Source: Salimicrobium halophilum (lineage in GTDB: Bacteria; Bacillota; Bacilli; Bacillales; Halobacillaceae). Taken from it: a DNA stretch of 61,775 bases. Of this stretch, positions 53,887 to 61,775 are shown in pieces (within the stretch, counting starts at the first letter, position 1; every line of letters begins with the position of its first letter). Position numbers and translations under genes: made by a program. The notes under the pieces were generated by a model. The model was not told the origin of the DNA. It saw only the letters and a list, made by a program, of their open reading frames with translations, and made no database searches. The DNA is taken from assembly GCF_900100295.1 (NCBI RefSeq), contig NZ_FNEV01000011.1:1-61775 (forward strand), read 5' to 3'.

Positions 53887-55260
53887 TCAGTTTTCCAATG
53901 TAATCTGCATCGCTTCCTTGATCGTTTCCACACCGATCACTTCGATCCCTTCAGGTGCTGTCCATCCTTCCAGATTCTTTGAAGGGATGACGGCACGGGA
54001 AAATCCGAGTTTCGCAGCCTCCTGAACGCGCTGTTCGATACGTGAGACACGTCTTATCTCTCCGGTCAGCCCTACTTCTCCTATCAATACATCCGACGCC
54101 TTTGGCACCTGATCTCTGAAACTTGAAGCAATACTGATAGCCACACCTAAATCGATTGCCGGCTCATCCAGCTTCACGCCTCCGGCTACTTTCACATAAG
54201 CATCATAGTTTTGCAGAAGTAATCCGGCTCTCTTCTCTAAAACAGCCATAAGCAGCGGTACCCGGCTATGATCAAGGCCTGTCGCCATTCGCCTCGGGTT
54301 ACCGAAAGCAGTGGGTGAAATCAATGCCTGAATCTCTACGAGCACAGGTCTTGTTCCTTCCATGGAAGCAACAACAGTAGACCCCGCCGTGCCTTTCGAC
54401 CGTTCTTCTAAAAATATTTCTGAAGGATTCAGCACCTCCTCCAGCCCCGCTTCTTTCATTTCGAAAATCCCCATTTCGTGGGTGCCCCCGAAGCGGTTTT
54501 TCACACTTCTCACAATACGAAACGTATTATGCTGTTCCCCCTCGAAATAAAGGACAGCATCCACCATATGTTCCAGGAGGCGAGGACCGGCAATCGACCC
54601 TTCTTTCGTAACGTGGCCGACGATGAATACAGGGATCCCTTTCGTTTTGGCGATTCTCATCAATTCACTCGTACATTCACGTACTTGAGACACACTTCCG
54701 GGTGCGGAAGTCACCTCTTCTTTATAAACAGTCTGGATGGAATCCACGACCAGAAATTTCGGCTCTACACTTTCTATATGCGTGACAATGTGGGCGAGAT
54801 TCGTCTCTGGAAGAATATAAAGCTGGTCCGAGGTTATGCCAAGACGATCTGCACGCAGTTTCGTCTGTTTCGCTGATTCTTCTCCGGAGATATACAGCAC
54901 AGGAAGGTCTTTGTCTGCTAATTGAGAGGAAACTTGCAACAATAGAGTTGACTTCCCAATACCCGGATCGCCGCCTATCAAAACCAGCGACCCTCCGACA
55001 ATACCGCCCCCAAGCACCCTGTTCAGTTCAGGCATTGCTGTTTCTATCCGCGATTCTTCTTTCAATTCGATGGAAGAGATCTTTTCCGGTTTCGATTTCG
55101 TTTCGTTAGTTGTCTGGAAAGTGTGGCGGCTGCTCTTCCCGGTAATCGCCACTTCTTCTACGAGAGTGTTCCATCGCCCGCAGGCCGGGCACTTCCCCAT
55201 CCATTTCGGAGATTCATTGCCGCATTCCTGACAGACGAACGTCGTTTTCTTCTTAGCCAA
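53887..55260 (-). CDS. radA: DNA repair protein RadA
   Basis: A 457-residue RadA: N-terminal zinc finger (CQECG...CPACG), a RecA-like ATPase with Walker [11 protein letters not shown], the RadA motif KNRFG, and a C-terminal Lon-protease-like domain (about 290-457). It helps branch migration in recombination and repair. It is separated from clpC by 507 bases and a terminator, and disA, its usual downstream neighbour, is missing. Confidence 0.97.
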   Translation of the reverse strand: MAKKKTTFVCQECGNESPKWMGKCPACGRWNTLVEEVAITGKSSRHTFQTTNETKSKPEKISSIELKEESRIETAMPELNRVLGGGIVGGSLVLIGGDPGIGKSTLLLQVSSQLADKDLPVLYISGEESAKQTKLRADRLGITSDQLYILPETNLAHIVTHIESVEPKFLVVDSIQTVYKEEVTSAPGSVSQVRECTSELMRIAKTKGIPVFIVGHVTKEGSIAGPRLLEHMVDAVLYFEGEQHNTFRIVRSVKNRFGGTHEMGIFEMKEAGLEEVLNPSEIFLEERSKGTAGSTVVASMEGTRPVLVEIQALISPTAFGNPRRMATGLDHSRVPLLMAVLEKRAGLLLQNYDAYVKVAGGVKLDEPAIDLGVAISIASSFRDQVPKASDVLIGEVGLTGEIRRVSRIEQRVQEAAKLGFSRAVIPSKNLEGWTAPEGIEVIGVETIKEAMQITLEN

Positions 55261-55364
55261 ACCTACATCTCCCCCTATTATCTATTATATACGAAACATC
55301 CCCTGAATAAGTTTCAGTGCTATATCAATTCTATTAAAACTTTCTTACGAATGGAAAAGCGGAG

Positions 55365-55464
55365 ACACCTTGCTCAGCCCTTCTCGCATAAGTGAAAATC
55401 AGCCTAAAGAAGCGCTCTCCTTCTTTACGGATGGTTTTCACTTATGTCGCTAAGGGCTAGGTGT
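55365..55464. repeat. palindromic intergenic element C (clpC-radA gap)
   Basis: Nested arms: ACACCT (55365-55370) with AGGTGT (55459-55464), AGCCCTT (55376-55382) with AAGGGCT (55452-55458), and a perfect 12-bp core CATAAGTGAAAA (55387-55398) with TTTTCACTTATG (55435-55446). An inner AAAGAAG/CTTCTTT hairpin fills the loop. The flanks GGAAAAGCGGAG and GCAGCTAGAC look like a repeat I associate with intergenic regions of several Bacillaceae; that recollection is untested. Confidence 0.75.
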
Positions 55465-55731
55465 TGCAGCTAGACATGAAAAGCGTAGAAGCCCTGCCCC
55501 AAGGAACGCAAACTTATGCCACACTTCCCACGCTATAAGCCGAGAAAACAGCTCATACTTTACTTATTGGTATACTTTTTTCCCTAACACGGGCAAAACC
55601 ATCTCATACAGTGATTTATGCTACACTTTCTACCTTCTAATTGATTAAAACATTCCATATCAACGATACCCGCCCCCACGAGATACAAAGGAGCAACCAT
55701 GGAAGGTAAAACTCTATTCTAATACAAGTAG
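55465..55731. other. non-coding remainder of the clpC-radA gap
   Basis: No supportable gene or RNA is seen. A further ACTTATG (near 55512) and a CGCTATAAGCCG segment may be decayed repeat material. A GGAG at about 55690 precedes an ATG on the plus strand, but no open frame of useful length follows. Confidence 0.4.
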
Positions 55732-55762
55732 AAAAAAATCGGAAGGCACATGCCTTCCGATT
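55732..55762 (-). terminator. terminator after clpC
   Basis: AATCGGAAGGC (55737-55747) and GCCTTCCGATT (55752-55762) form a perfect 11-bp stem with loop ACAT and a seven-T tail on the minus strand, just past the clpC stop. It ends the ctsR operon before radA. Confidence 0.9.
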
Positions 55763-55767
55763 CAGTC

Positions 55768-58227
55768 TTACGCTTCTGCTGTCTCTGTAGAAACAACAAA
55801 TTCATTATTTTCATCCAGATCGATGATTACTTTCTGACCTTTGTGGATGGTTTCTTTCAGCAGTGATTCAGAGAGAAGATCTTCTACGTTCTTCTGAAGA
55901 GAACGGCGAAGCGGACGAGCTCCGTATTCCGGATCGAAGCCTTCTTCTGCAATGTGAGAGATGGCTTTATCCGTCAACGTAAAGTCGATTTCCTGCTCCT
56001 TGAGTCGGGTTCTCAGCTGATCTGCCATCAGTGTTACGATATCTTTCATGTGTTTCTTCTCGAGAGAATGGAACACAATCGTTTCATCGATACGGTTCAG
56101 GAATTCAGGACGGAACGCTTTCTTCAGCTCTTCCGTTACTTTCGACTTCATGTCTTTGTGATCCTGATCCTGATCTCCCATTGTGAAGCCGACATATTTG
56201 TTCTGCTTCAATTCCTGGGCACCGACGTTCGATGTCATGATAAGGACTGTATTACGGAAATCGACCACGCGTCCTTTTCCGTCTGTAAGACGACCATCTT
56301 CAAGCACCTGAAGCAGGACGTTGAAGACATCCGGGTGCGCTTTTTCGACTTCATCGAGCAATACAACAGAATATGGTTTCTGGCGCACTTTCTCGGTCAG
56401 CTGTCCACCTTCATCATATCCCACGTAACCTGGAGGAGAGCCGACAAGACGGGAGGTGCTGTGTTTTTCCATGTACTCGGACATGTCTACACGAATCATA
56501 GCATCCTCTTCACCGAACATGCTCTCCGCAAGAGCACGGGCAAGTTCTGTTTTACCTACCCCGGTAGGACCGAGGAAGATGAAGGAACCGATCGGACGTT
56601 TCGGATCTTTCAAACCGGCACGAGCCCGGCGGATCGCTTTGGAAATCGAATTGACTGCTTCATCCTGACCGATAACCCGGTTATGAAGCGTCTCTTCAAG
56701 GTGAAGGAGACGTTCGCTTTCTTCCGTCGTCATCTTCTTCACAGGAACACCGGTCCAGGTAGAAACGATGGAGGCGATGTCTTCGACAGTGACCTCTGAA
56801 TCTTCTTGTCCCTGTTTCTCTTTCCATTCTTTCTTCGTTTCTTCCAGTTCATCGCGCAGACGCTGTTCATTATCACGCAGAGATGCTGCTTTTTCGAACT
56901 CCTGGCTTTGGACAGCAGCGTCTTTTTCCTTACGAACCTCTTCTAGCTTCTGTTCCAATTCTTTAAGGTTCGGCGGAGCTGTGTAAGAACGCAGTCGCAC
57001 TTTCGATGCTGCTTCATCAATCAGGTCGATGGCTTTATCCGGAAGAAAGCGATCCGTGATATAGCGATCTGAGAAGCGGACTGCAGATTCGATAGCATCA
57101 TCTGTGATCGTCACTCTGTGGTGAGCTTCATAACGATCTCTCAGTCCCTGCAGAATCTGTGTGGATTCTTCTGTGGTCGGTTCATCCACCTGGATCGGCT
57201 GGAAACGACGCTCCAAGGCTGCATCTTTCTCGATATATTTACGGTACTCATCCATTGTCGTTGCACCGATACACTGCAGATCTCCGCGTGCAAGGGATGG
57301 CTTCAGGATGTTCGAAGCGTCGATCGCACCTTCTGCTCCACCTGCACCGATAAGCGTGTGCAGTTCATCGATGAATAGGATGATATTACCGGCCTGACGG
57401 ATTTCTTCCATCACTTTCTTAAGGCGGTCTTCAAATTCCCCGCGGTATTTCGTTCCGGCTACGACCGTACCCATATCAAGCGTCATGACACGCTTATCGC
57501 GAAGAATTTCAGGCACTTCATTGTCGATGATCTGTTGTGCCAGACCTTCAGCTATGGCTGTTTTACCGACACCTGGTTCCCCGACTAATACCGGGTTGTT
57601 TTTCGTACGACGGCTCAACACCTGAATGACACGCTGGATCTCTTCACTTCGACCGATAACCGGATCAACGTTGCCTTCTTTCGCAACAGCTGTCAAATCC
57701 CTGGCCAATGAATCGAGTGTCGGCGTGTTCTGAGTGCCGCCTTGAGCCTGAGCACCGTTGTTGCCACGGCGTCCCTGACCACCAGTGGACTCATTATTTC
57801 CCAGTAACTGCAACACCTGTTGGCGGGCTTTGTTAAGACTTACGCCAAGATTGTTCAAGACGCGTGCCGCTACTCCTTCACCCTCACGGATCAAGCCTAG
57901 AAGAATGTGCTCTGTTCCCACGTAAGAGTGTCCAAGCTTCCGGGCCTCATCCATCGAGAGCTCAATCACTTTCTTCGCACGTGGCGTGTAATGAATCGTC
58001 TGGGAGACCTGGTCCCCTTTACCGATCAGATTCTCTACTTCCGTCTGAATGGTCTCTGCTTCAAGTCCAAGGGCCGCTAATGCCTTAGCAGCGATTCCCT
58101 CTCCTTCTTTCACAAGGCCAAGGAGAATATGTTCTGTTCCAATGTTGTTGTGTCCTAGTCGTACAGCTTCTTCCTGAGCCAAAGCCAATACTTTTTGTGC
58201 TCTTTCTGTAAATCTGCCAAACATCAT
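55768..58227 (-). CDS. clpC: ATP-dependent Clp protease ATP-binding subunit ClpC
   Basis: An 819-residue AAA+ unfoldase: double Clp-N repeats (about 1-145), first ATPase with GEPGVGKTA, a middle UVR-type coiled coil ([19 protein letters not shown], about 425), and second ATPase with GPTGVGKTE and a C-terminal D2-small domain. With ClpP it degrades proteins marked by McsB arginine phosphorylation or brought by MecA. Last gene of the CtsR-controlled operon. Confidence 0.98.
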   Translation of the reverse strand: MMFGRFTERAQKVLALAQEEAVRLGHNNIGTEHILLGLVKEGEGIAAKALAALGLEAETIQTEVENLIGKGDQVSQTIHYTPRAKKVIELSMDEARKLGHSYVGTEHILLGLIREGEGVAARVLNNLGVSLNKARQQVLQLLGNNESTGGQGRRGNNGAQAQGGTQNTPTLDSLARDLTAVAKEGNVDPVIGRSEEIQRVIQVLSRRTKNNPVLVGEPGVGKTAIAEGLAQQIIDNEVPEILRDKRVMTLDMGTVVAGTKYRGEFEDRLKKVMEEIRQAGNIILFIDELHTLIGAGGAEGAIDASNILKPSLARGDLQCIGATTMDEYRKYIEKDAALERRFQPIQVDEPTTEESTQILQGLRDRYEAHHRVTITDDAIESAVRFSDRYITDRFLPDKAIDLIDEAASKVRLRSYTAPPNLKELEQKLEEVRKEKDAAVQSQEFEKAASLRDNEQRLRDELEETKKEWKEKQGQEDSEVTVEDIASIVSTWTGVPVKKMTTEESERLLHLEETLHNRVIGQDEAVNSISKAIRRARAGLKDPKRPIGSFIFLGPTGVGKTELARALAESMFGEEDAMIRVDMSEYMEKHSTSRLVGSPPGYVGYDEGGQLTEKVRQKPYSVVLLDEVEKAHPDVFNVLLQVLEDGRLTDGKGRVVDFRNTVLIMTSNVGAQELKQNKYVGFTMGDQDQDHKDMKSKVTEELKKAFRPEFLNRIDETIVFHSLEKKHMKDIVTLMADQLRTRLKEQEIDFTLTDKAISHIAEEGFDPEYGARPLRRSLQKNVEDLLSESLLKETIHKGQKVIIDLDENNEFVVSTETAEA

Positions 58228-58250
58228 AGTATGTTACCTCCTTTTATGAA

Positions 58251-59324
58251 TCATAAGTCTTCATCTTCAAGATGTATACGCTCGCGGATCAGCGTCGCCC
58301 GTTTCACGTCCCTCTCATTCGCATCGAGAGATTCGCCGGCATATCGCTGCAAAAAGCCGGGCTGAGTCAGAATCATCAGCTCATTCAAAATCGTCCGCGG
58401 TATATCTTTGATAAACCCGAGATCAATGCCAAGTCGTAAATCCGAAAGACATTCGGCTGCTTCTTTCGATGTGATGATGCGACTGTGTCTAAGTACTCCG
58501 TAAGAACGATAAATACGGTCTTCGAGCTGGACAGCCGAACGACTCATCAGCGTCTGCCTGGCTTTCCTTTCCTGCTCAATGAGCTGTCGAACCACGCTGT
58601 GCAAATCCTCTACAATATCCTCTTCAGACTTCCCGAGAGTGATCTGATTGGAAATCTGGAAAAGGTTTCCGACAGCCTCACTGCCTTCTCCGTAGATCCC
58701 CCGGACTACAAGCCCGAGTTGATTGATCGCCGGAGTCATCCTGTTGATCTGCTGAGTCATCGCGAGAGCCGGTAAGTGCATCATCACGGAAGCTCTCATT
58801 CCGGTTCCTACGTTCGTCGGGCAAGCGGTCAAATAACCCCTTTGTTCGTCGAATGCATAGTCCACTTTTTCCTCGAGCCAGTCATCAAGCTGAGATGTCT
58901 GTTCAAGCGCCCTATCCAGCTGAAAGCCTGGAAAATAGAGCTGGATGCGGATATGATCTTCTTCATTGACCATGATCGATACTTGCTCATTTTCTGAGAT
59001 AAGGGTCGCTGAATGCTCTCCCTTCTCCACGAGATGAGGGCTGATCAGGTGCTTCTCGACGAGTACTCTTTTTTCAATGGGTTCAAGTTCATCCATCTTC
59101 ACCAGCTGGAACGCTTCGTAGTCGCGGAACGATTGACCAGTGAAATTCTCTTCCATATAAGAAAGGACGTTCTGTAAGGGTTCCCCTCCAGCGACTGTCG
59201 GAAACGGCTCAGAAGAAAAGTTTCTGGCAAGGCGGATCCGGCTGCTTAAAACGATATCACTATCCGGACCGTCGTGACGCATCCACGGGCTTATCGCTTC
59301 ATTCATGAACTTCTCCAGGGACAT
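58251..59324 (-). CDS. mcsB: protein-arginine kinase McsB
   Basis: A 357-residue phosphagen-kinase-fold enzyme that phosphorylates arginines in proteins, marking them for ClpCP. Marks: [10 protein letters not shown] (ATP binding), [20 protein letters not shown] (the loop with the catalytic Cys), and RLGIDLGFI near the C-terminus. Its ATG shares a base with the mcsA stop (TGATG). Confidence 0.97.
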   Translation of the reverse strand: MSLEKFMNEAISPWMRHDGPDSDIVLSSRIRLARNFSSEPFPTVAGGEPLQNVLSYMEENFTGQSFRDYEAFQLVKMDELEPIEKRVLVEKHLISPHLVEKGEHSATLISENEQVSIMVNEEDHIRIQLYFPGFQLDRALEQTSQLDDWLEEKVDYAFDEQRGYLTACPTNVGTGMRASVMMHLPALAMTQQINRMTPAINQLGLVVRGIYGEGSEAVGNLFQISNQITLGKSEEDIVEDLHSVVRQLIEQERKARQTLMSRSAVQLEDRIYRSYGVLRHSRIITSKEAAECLSDLRLGIDLGFIKDIPRTILNELMILTQPGFLQRYAGESLDANERDVKRATLIRERIHLEDEDL

Positions 59325-59869
59325 CAGGACTCACCACCCTTCCCACGGTTCAGTTCCTCTTCCAACTTTTTGATTTCATCCCGGATGTTAGCTGCTTCTT
59401 CAAACTCCTCGTCTTGGATCAACTGGTGCAATTTCTCTCTGTGCTTCTCTATATCTTTACGGACACCAAGGTCTCCGCCGATACGCTTTGGAACCTTGCC
59501 GTGGTGCCTTGTGTTCCCACTGTGAACCCTTCTAAGTATAGGATCCAATCGCTCATCGAACGTTTCGTAACAAGTAGCGCATCCGAACTTTCCTACTCTC
59601 GTGAACTCCTGATAGGTGAGTCCGCAAGTCGGACATTGAAGACCTGACTTTGCCTGTTTGCTCTCTTTGAATACCTGGGAGTTATTGCTTCCTTCCATAT
59701 GAAAGAGACCGGACAACAGATCATTCAAAGAGAAACTCTCTTCCTCATAGTTCATATACCCCTGTTCTTTTGCACATTGCTCACATAAATGAACTTCGTT
59801 TTTTTCACCGTTGACCACCTGAGTCAGATGCACGGTAGCAGGGCGCTGCTGGCATCGCTGACATTGCAT
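59324..59869 (-). CDS. mcsA: McsA, activator of the McsB kinase
   Basis: A 181-residue protein with two zinc-binding parts (CQRC...CEQC near the start; CPTCG...CATC near residue 78) and a C-terminal UVR motif ([22 protein letters not shown]-type). It activates McsB and modulates CtsR. Directly between ctsR and mcsB. Confidence 0.96.
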   Translation of the reverse strand: MQCQRCQQRPATVHLTQVVNGEKNEVHLCEQCAKEQGYMNYEEESFSLNDLLSGLFHMEGSNNSQVFKESKQAKSGLQCPTCGLTYQEFTRVGKFGCATCYETFDERLDPILRRVHSGNTRHHGKVPKRIGGDLGVRKDIEKHREKLHQLIQDEEFEEAANIRDEIKKLEEELNRGKGGES

Positions 59870-59888
59870 AACGGCGTCACCCCTTCCC

Positions 59889-60350
59889 TCACTTATACTT
59901 AAGAGTGGATAGCATACTCGTCATAATTCTGGAACGGACCTCGTCTCTTAAAGGTAACGGAAAAGCGAGCACCTTTCTATCAGTGGCGCTCAAGATCAAC
60001 TCTGATTCTCTTTCCGTAATCACTTCATGTTCTATGAGTCGTTCTATTACATCTGACGCTTTTGTTTGGGAAACCTCAGGCTGTATCAGATACAGGATTT
60101 CATCGATCAGCTGGGCGTGCGTCACATGCTGGATACGGCGGATACGAATATATCCACCGCCTCCCCGTTTACTCTCAACTATATACCCTTTTTCCACAGT
60201 GAAACGGGTTTTAATCACGTAATTGATTTGAGAAGGAACGCATTGAAATTTTTCAGCTAAATCGCTGCGTTTGATTTCAATGATCTGATGCGGGTTATCT
60301 TTTAAAATCTTCTTCAGATATTCTTCGATGACGTCAGATATATTCCGCAT
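59889..60350 (-). CDS. ctsR: class III heat-shock repressor CtsR
   Basis: A 153-residue repressor: N-terminal helix-turn-helix and a glycine-rich wing (SKRGGGGYIRIRR, near 60) whose arginines sense heat and are targets of McsB, then a dimerisation domain. It represses clp genes and its own operon through the operator at 60371-60387. Start ATG 60350 with AGGAGGAGG upstream. Confidence 0.97.
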   Translation of the reverse strand: MRNISDVIEEYLKKILKDNPHQIIEIKRSDLAEKFQCVPSQINYVIKTRFTVEKGYIVESKRGGGGYIRIRRIQHVTHAQLIDEILYLIQPEVSQTKASDVIERLIEHEVITERESELILSATDRKVLAFPLPLRDEVRSRIMTSMLSTLKYK

Positions 60351-60370
60351 AGCCCTCCTCCTCTTCTGAC

Positions 60371-60387
60371 TTTGACTATCTTTGACT
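60371..60387 (-). promoter_or_regulatory. CtsR operator
   Basis: AGTCAAA-GAT-AGTCAAA is a perfect tandem heptad of the CtsR consensus, lying about 10 bases after the -10 of the ctsR promoter, where bound repressor would block transcription. Confidence 0.93.
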
Positions 60388-60395
60388 TTAATTTT

Positions 60396-60423
60396 ATTAT
60401 ACTCAAAATTAATTATCGTTCAA
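60396..60423 (-). promoter_or_regulatory. ctsR operon promoter (sigma-A)
   Basis: TTGAAC (60418-60423) and TATAAT (60396-60401), spacer 16 bases, overlapped downstream by the CtsR operator. No convincing sigma-B promoter was seen upstream. The rest of 60424-60587 shows no gene. Confidence 0.75.
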
Positions 60424-60587
60424 CTATTTTGTTCACATCTCTATGCTTCCCTTTTTTCACTGATGCTAAAACCCCTGGCCACTGTAATCCGAAACCTTTC
60501 AGAAAAATAAACGACATCCATTCAATTAGCAAAAATGAGTGCAAAGTATTTTTCCCGTTCTTAAGAGGAAGATGCATAAAGATAATA

Positions 60588-60625
60588 AAAGGGCGAAGAC
60601 ACCTGCATCTTACAGGCATCCTCCC
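60588..60625 (-). terminator. terminator after the MgtC-family gene
   Basis: GGGCGAAGACACCTGC pairs with GCAGG-type sequence CAGGCATCCTCCCCC through about 15 base pairs with one mismatch and several G-U pairs, followed by TTTTATT on the minus strand. Confidence 0.7.
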
Positions 60626-60645
60626 CCTTTGTTACGTAGATTTCA

Positions 60646-61347
60646 TTAAAATTTATGGAAAACGGAAATTTCCCCGTCCAACTTCCCTATTTCTTCTAAT
60701 AATGTAGCCTCATCAATAGTGCTCGACTTGGATAATTCCAATACGATCCGAATATCCTCTTCTTTTTTGATTTCCATTTTATCAATGTCTACTTGCAACC
60801 CATCCAGAAGATCCAGCAGATCTTTCACATTTTCCTGACGTTGAACTTCAATATGATAGCTACCTCTGGAACCTTGGCGTAAATACTTTTCCTCTACGTT
60901 ATTCAACACAATCAAACTGAGGAGAACCAGAACAGTCGTAAGTACGGCAACATCATACATCCCGGCACCTACCACAAGACCAATACCGGCGACCGTCCAA
61001 ATAGAAGCTGCCGTCGTAAGCCCTCTGATCGTTCCTCCATTCACAATGATTGTCCCAGCCCCAAGAAAACCGATACCACTGATTACGTATGAAGGAATAC
61101 GAGCCGGATCAAAACGGATATTGTCGTACTTCTGTATATAATCTTCAAACCCATAGAGGGAAAGAAGCATCATAATGCACGCTCCGACTCCTACTAGTAT
61201 ATGAGTTCGAAAGCCTGCAGAATGTCTCTTCAACTCCCTTTCAAAACCGATCATACCCGAGAGAAGGAGAGCGACAATCAAGCGAACAAAAAACATGTCC
61301 AGATCATCATCGATGATACTTGTGAAGAATTCCTTAAGTTCCTCCAT
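60646..61347 (-). CDS. MgtC/SapB-family membrane protein
   Basis: A 233-residue protein: four or five membrane segments (about 15-150) with the family block LLSGMIGFERELKRHSAGFRTH-type (Gly-Arg rich) and GIGFLGAGTIIVNGG, and a C-terminal ACT-like soluble domain (about 155-233). Members are linked to Mg transport or to low-Mg survival and control of ATP synthase; the role here is unknown. ATG 61347 has AGGAGGG upstream. It lies between an rrn operon and ctsR. Confidence 0.9.
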   Translation of the reverse strand: MEELKEFFTSIIDDDLDMFFVRLIVALLLSGMIGFERELKRHSAGFRTHILVGVGACIMMLLSLYGFEDYIQKYDNIRFDPARIPSYVISGIGFLGAGTIIVNGGTIRGLTTAASIWTVAGIGLVVGAGMYDVAVLTTVLVLLSLIVLNNVEEKYLRQGSRGSYHIEVQRQENVKDLLDLLDGLQVDIDKMEIKKEEDIRIVLELSKSSTIDEATLLEEIGKLDGEISVFHKF

Positions 61348-61434
61348 TCTGCTCCCTCCTTGTCTGCCCCTTAATTTCATACCTTTATAGTCCTTACTAT
61401 AAACTATGATTTTTTCAACAAATCATTCCTATAC

Positions 61435-61464
61435 AAAAAAGCCCAGAGGGGGTGGCCTCTGGGC
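61435..61464 (-). terminator. rrn operon terminator
   Basis: GCCCAGAGG (61441-61449) and CCTCTGGGC (61456-61464), perfect 9-bp stem, with six T on the minus strand, directly after 5S rRNA. Confidence 0.92.
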
Positions 61465-61472
61465 TTCGTCAA

Positions 61473-61588
61473 TGTGGCAGCGCCCTACTCTCGCGGGGGG
61501 TAACCCCGACTACCATCGGCGCTGAAGAGCTTAACTTCTGTGTTCGGCATGGGAACAGGTGTGACCTCTTCGCTACTACCACCACATC
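61473..61588 (-). rRNA. 5S ribosomal RNA
   Basis: The minus strand reads GTGGTGGTAGTAGCGAAGAG, then GAACACAGAAGTTAAGCTCT and AGCGCCGATGGTAGTCGGGG, all classic 5S segments, ending in the paired CGCTGCCAC. About 116 bases; ends are good to a few bases. Confidence 0.95.
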
Positions 61589-61640
61589 ACTTTGAAGGAT
61601 GAACCTTCAAAACTGGATAAGAAACGTTGACCAACGTTAT

Positions 61641-61775
61641 AGAGAAGATCTCGATGGATTAGTATCCGTCTGCTGCACGTGTCGCCACGCTTCCACACCG
61701 GACCTATCAACCTCTTCGTCTCAGAGGCATCTCTACAAAGGGAAATCTCATCTCAAGGGGGGCTTCATGCTTAGA
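61641..61775 (-). rRNA. 23S ribosomal RNA, 3' end (runs off the right edge)
   Basis: The minus strand contains the 23S tail GGTGTGGAAGCGTGGCGACA and ACGGATACTAATCCATCGAG, preceded by TCTAAGCATGAAGCCCCCCT. Only about the last 135 bases are present. The 3' boundary is approximate. A 52-base spacer with CCAGTTTTGAAGG joins it to 5S. Confidence 0.93.

Noticed and set aside
60413-60619. A 68-residue minus-strand frame before ctsR
   Set aside because: It runs into the mgtC terminator and the ctsR promoter, and lacks a good ribosome-binding site.

Overview
The window is the origin-proximal ribosomal-protein/RNA-polymerase supercluster of a Firmicute of the family Bacillaceae. Gene order, inverted relative to the usual drawing of Bacillus subtilis, is almost colinear with the B. 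subtilis stretch from the rrnW side (ctsR) to rrnI (pdaB). The 16S fragment, the C+ (zinc-binding) forms of S14, L33 and L36, a full set of endospore genes (cwlD, gerD, kbaA, pdaB, sigH) and the CtsR/McsA/McsB/ClpC module all fit. The 16S 5' domain and the fairly acidic proteins suggest a halophilic or halotolerant relative (Halobacillus, Pontibacillus or Salimicrobium type). This genus-level guess is inference only.

Layout, left to right; nearly everything is on the minus strand, so transcription runs right to left. (1) 1-319: 5' part of a 16S gene with tandem rrn promoters at 422-546. (2) 633-4833: sporulation/germination genes pdaB(+), kbaA, gerD(+), salA, cwlD. (3) 4856-8295: an accessory operon of an FAA-hydrolase-family enzyme, an uncharacterised permease and an MFS transporter. 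It is followed to the right by an orphan 96-aa gene (8464-8754). (4) 8910-13154: rpsI-rplM with an L13 leader, truA, and the ECF transporter module ecfT-ecfA2-ecfA1. (5) 13277-27623: the S10/spc/alpha superoperon from rpsJ to rplQ. (6) 27976-40000: tuf, fusA, rpsG, rpsL, rplGB, rpoC, rpoB. (7) 40366-46025: rsmC-like methyltransferase, rplL, rplJ, rplA, rplK, nusG, secE, rpmGB, sigH, rae1. (8) 46022-53759: rlmB, mrnC, cysS, cysE with a cysteine T-box, gltX, ispF, ispD, and a PIN/TRAM protein. (9) 53887-60350: radA, clpC, mcsB, mcsA, ctsR with a perfect CtsR operator. (10) 60646-61775: an MgtC-family gene, then 5S and the 3' end of 23S of a second rrn operon.

The genes make the transcription and translation core (RNA polymerase, about 30 ribosomal proteins, EF-Tu, EF-G, IF1, NusG, aminoacyl-tRNA synthetases, rRNA modification and processing). 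With it come Sec translocation (SecY, SecE), adenylate kinase, vitamin uptake (ECF), isoprenoid and cysteine synthesis, the protein-arginine-phosphorylation stress regulon, and sporulation control. All core genes look intact.

The unusual content is in what is missing or inserted. map (methionine aminopeptidase) is absent from its usual place between adk and the KOW gene, where a small palindrome lies instead. disA is absent between radA and the PIN/TRAM gene. Palindromic intergenic elements sharing a CATAAGT/ACTTATG core lie in the gltX-ispF and clpC-radA gaps. A multi-branched structured RNA is predicted in the rplK-rplA gap. The PdaB homologue has lost several catalytic-motif residues. I did not find a clear new multi-gene system; the best candidates for novelty are the RNA structure, the repeat family and the FAA-hydrolase/permease operon.
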